64,000 nt of DNA from Ophioderma brevispina (taxonomy: Eukaryota; Echinodermata; Ophiuroidea; Amphilepidida; Ophiodermatidae). The stretch is taken from NCBI GenBank assembly GCA_023653785.1, contig JAMKCH010014235.1, positions 62,001 to 126,000 of the forward strand. Reading direction: 5' to 3'. More notes on this DNA, generated by a model, which was not told where the DNA came from, did no database searches, and saw nothing but the letters and a program-made list of their open reading frames with translations. The letters are not shown here. Position 1 is the first letter of the stretch.

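Overview
The window looks like nuclear DNA of a marine invertebrate animal, probably a deuterostome such as an echinoderm or hemichordate. That placement is inference from gene style and repeats, not proof. The DNA is AT-rich. Coding sequence is confined to short exons (about 95-300 bp) with GT..AG borders and long introns. The introns hold many MITEs, tRNA-derived SINEs, a Penelope-like fragment and satellite-like arrays. No rRNA gene, functional tRNA gene, CRISPR array or bacterial-type operon was seen.

One gene explains nearly all convincing coding sequence. It lies on the + strand, enters or begins near 10.7 kb and runs off the right edge at 64,000. Its exons encode tandem fibronectin-III-like extracellular modules. 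The recurring signatures are a tryptophan strand followed by D-x-E-S-G-I, a V/I-G-T turn, a Y-Y/F-x-x-V-R/K-A-x-N strand, and a linker D-x-T-P-P-x-P-G-x-V-x-D-G. There is also one cysteine-rich PAN/Apple-like exon (12.2 kb) and a preceding 'TSHP...DDS...AVGFG' module. Signal peptide, membrane anchor and stop codon were not found, so both ends are probably outside the window. I recognise the architecture of large FN3/PAN-type surface or secreted proteins of aquatic invertebrates, but not a named gene.

Layout. 1-10.7 kb: no convincing exon; MITEs, GGTCA-rich repeats and two unexplained minus-strand ORFs. 10.7-12.4 kb: FN3-like, TSHP and PAN-like exons. 12.4-18.3 kb: intronic, with at least one exon unresolved. 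18.3-20.4 kb: three exons flanking a 320-bp tandem duplication. 25.6-34.7 kb: eight or nine FN3 exons, two of them frameshifted, among a Tc1/mariner-like element, SINEs, a Penelope-like fragment and a piggyBac-type MITE. 34.7-51.8 kb: a 17-kb intron with an hAT-type MITE, a roughly 150-bp tandem repeat carrying nuclear-receptor-like half-sites, and two GAGTTC arrays in opposite orientation. 51.8-64 kb: a dense run of FN3 exons. Eleven successive exons from 53.4 kb to the right edge splice in phase without a break, which is the strongest evidence that the gene is real.

Three exons (27.6, 29.7 and 52.9 kb) keep family protein signatures but are broken by single-base frameshifts or stops. Either the assembly has indel errors or some modules are decaying. 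A fourth locus (57.05 kb) is a partial duplicate of an exon 400 bp upstream.
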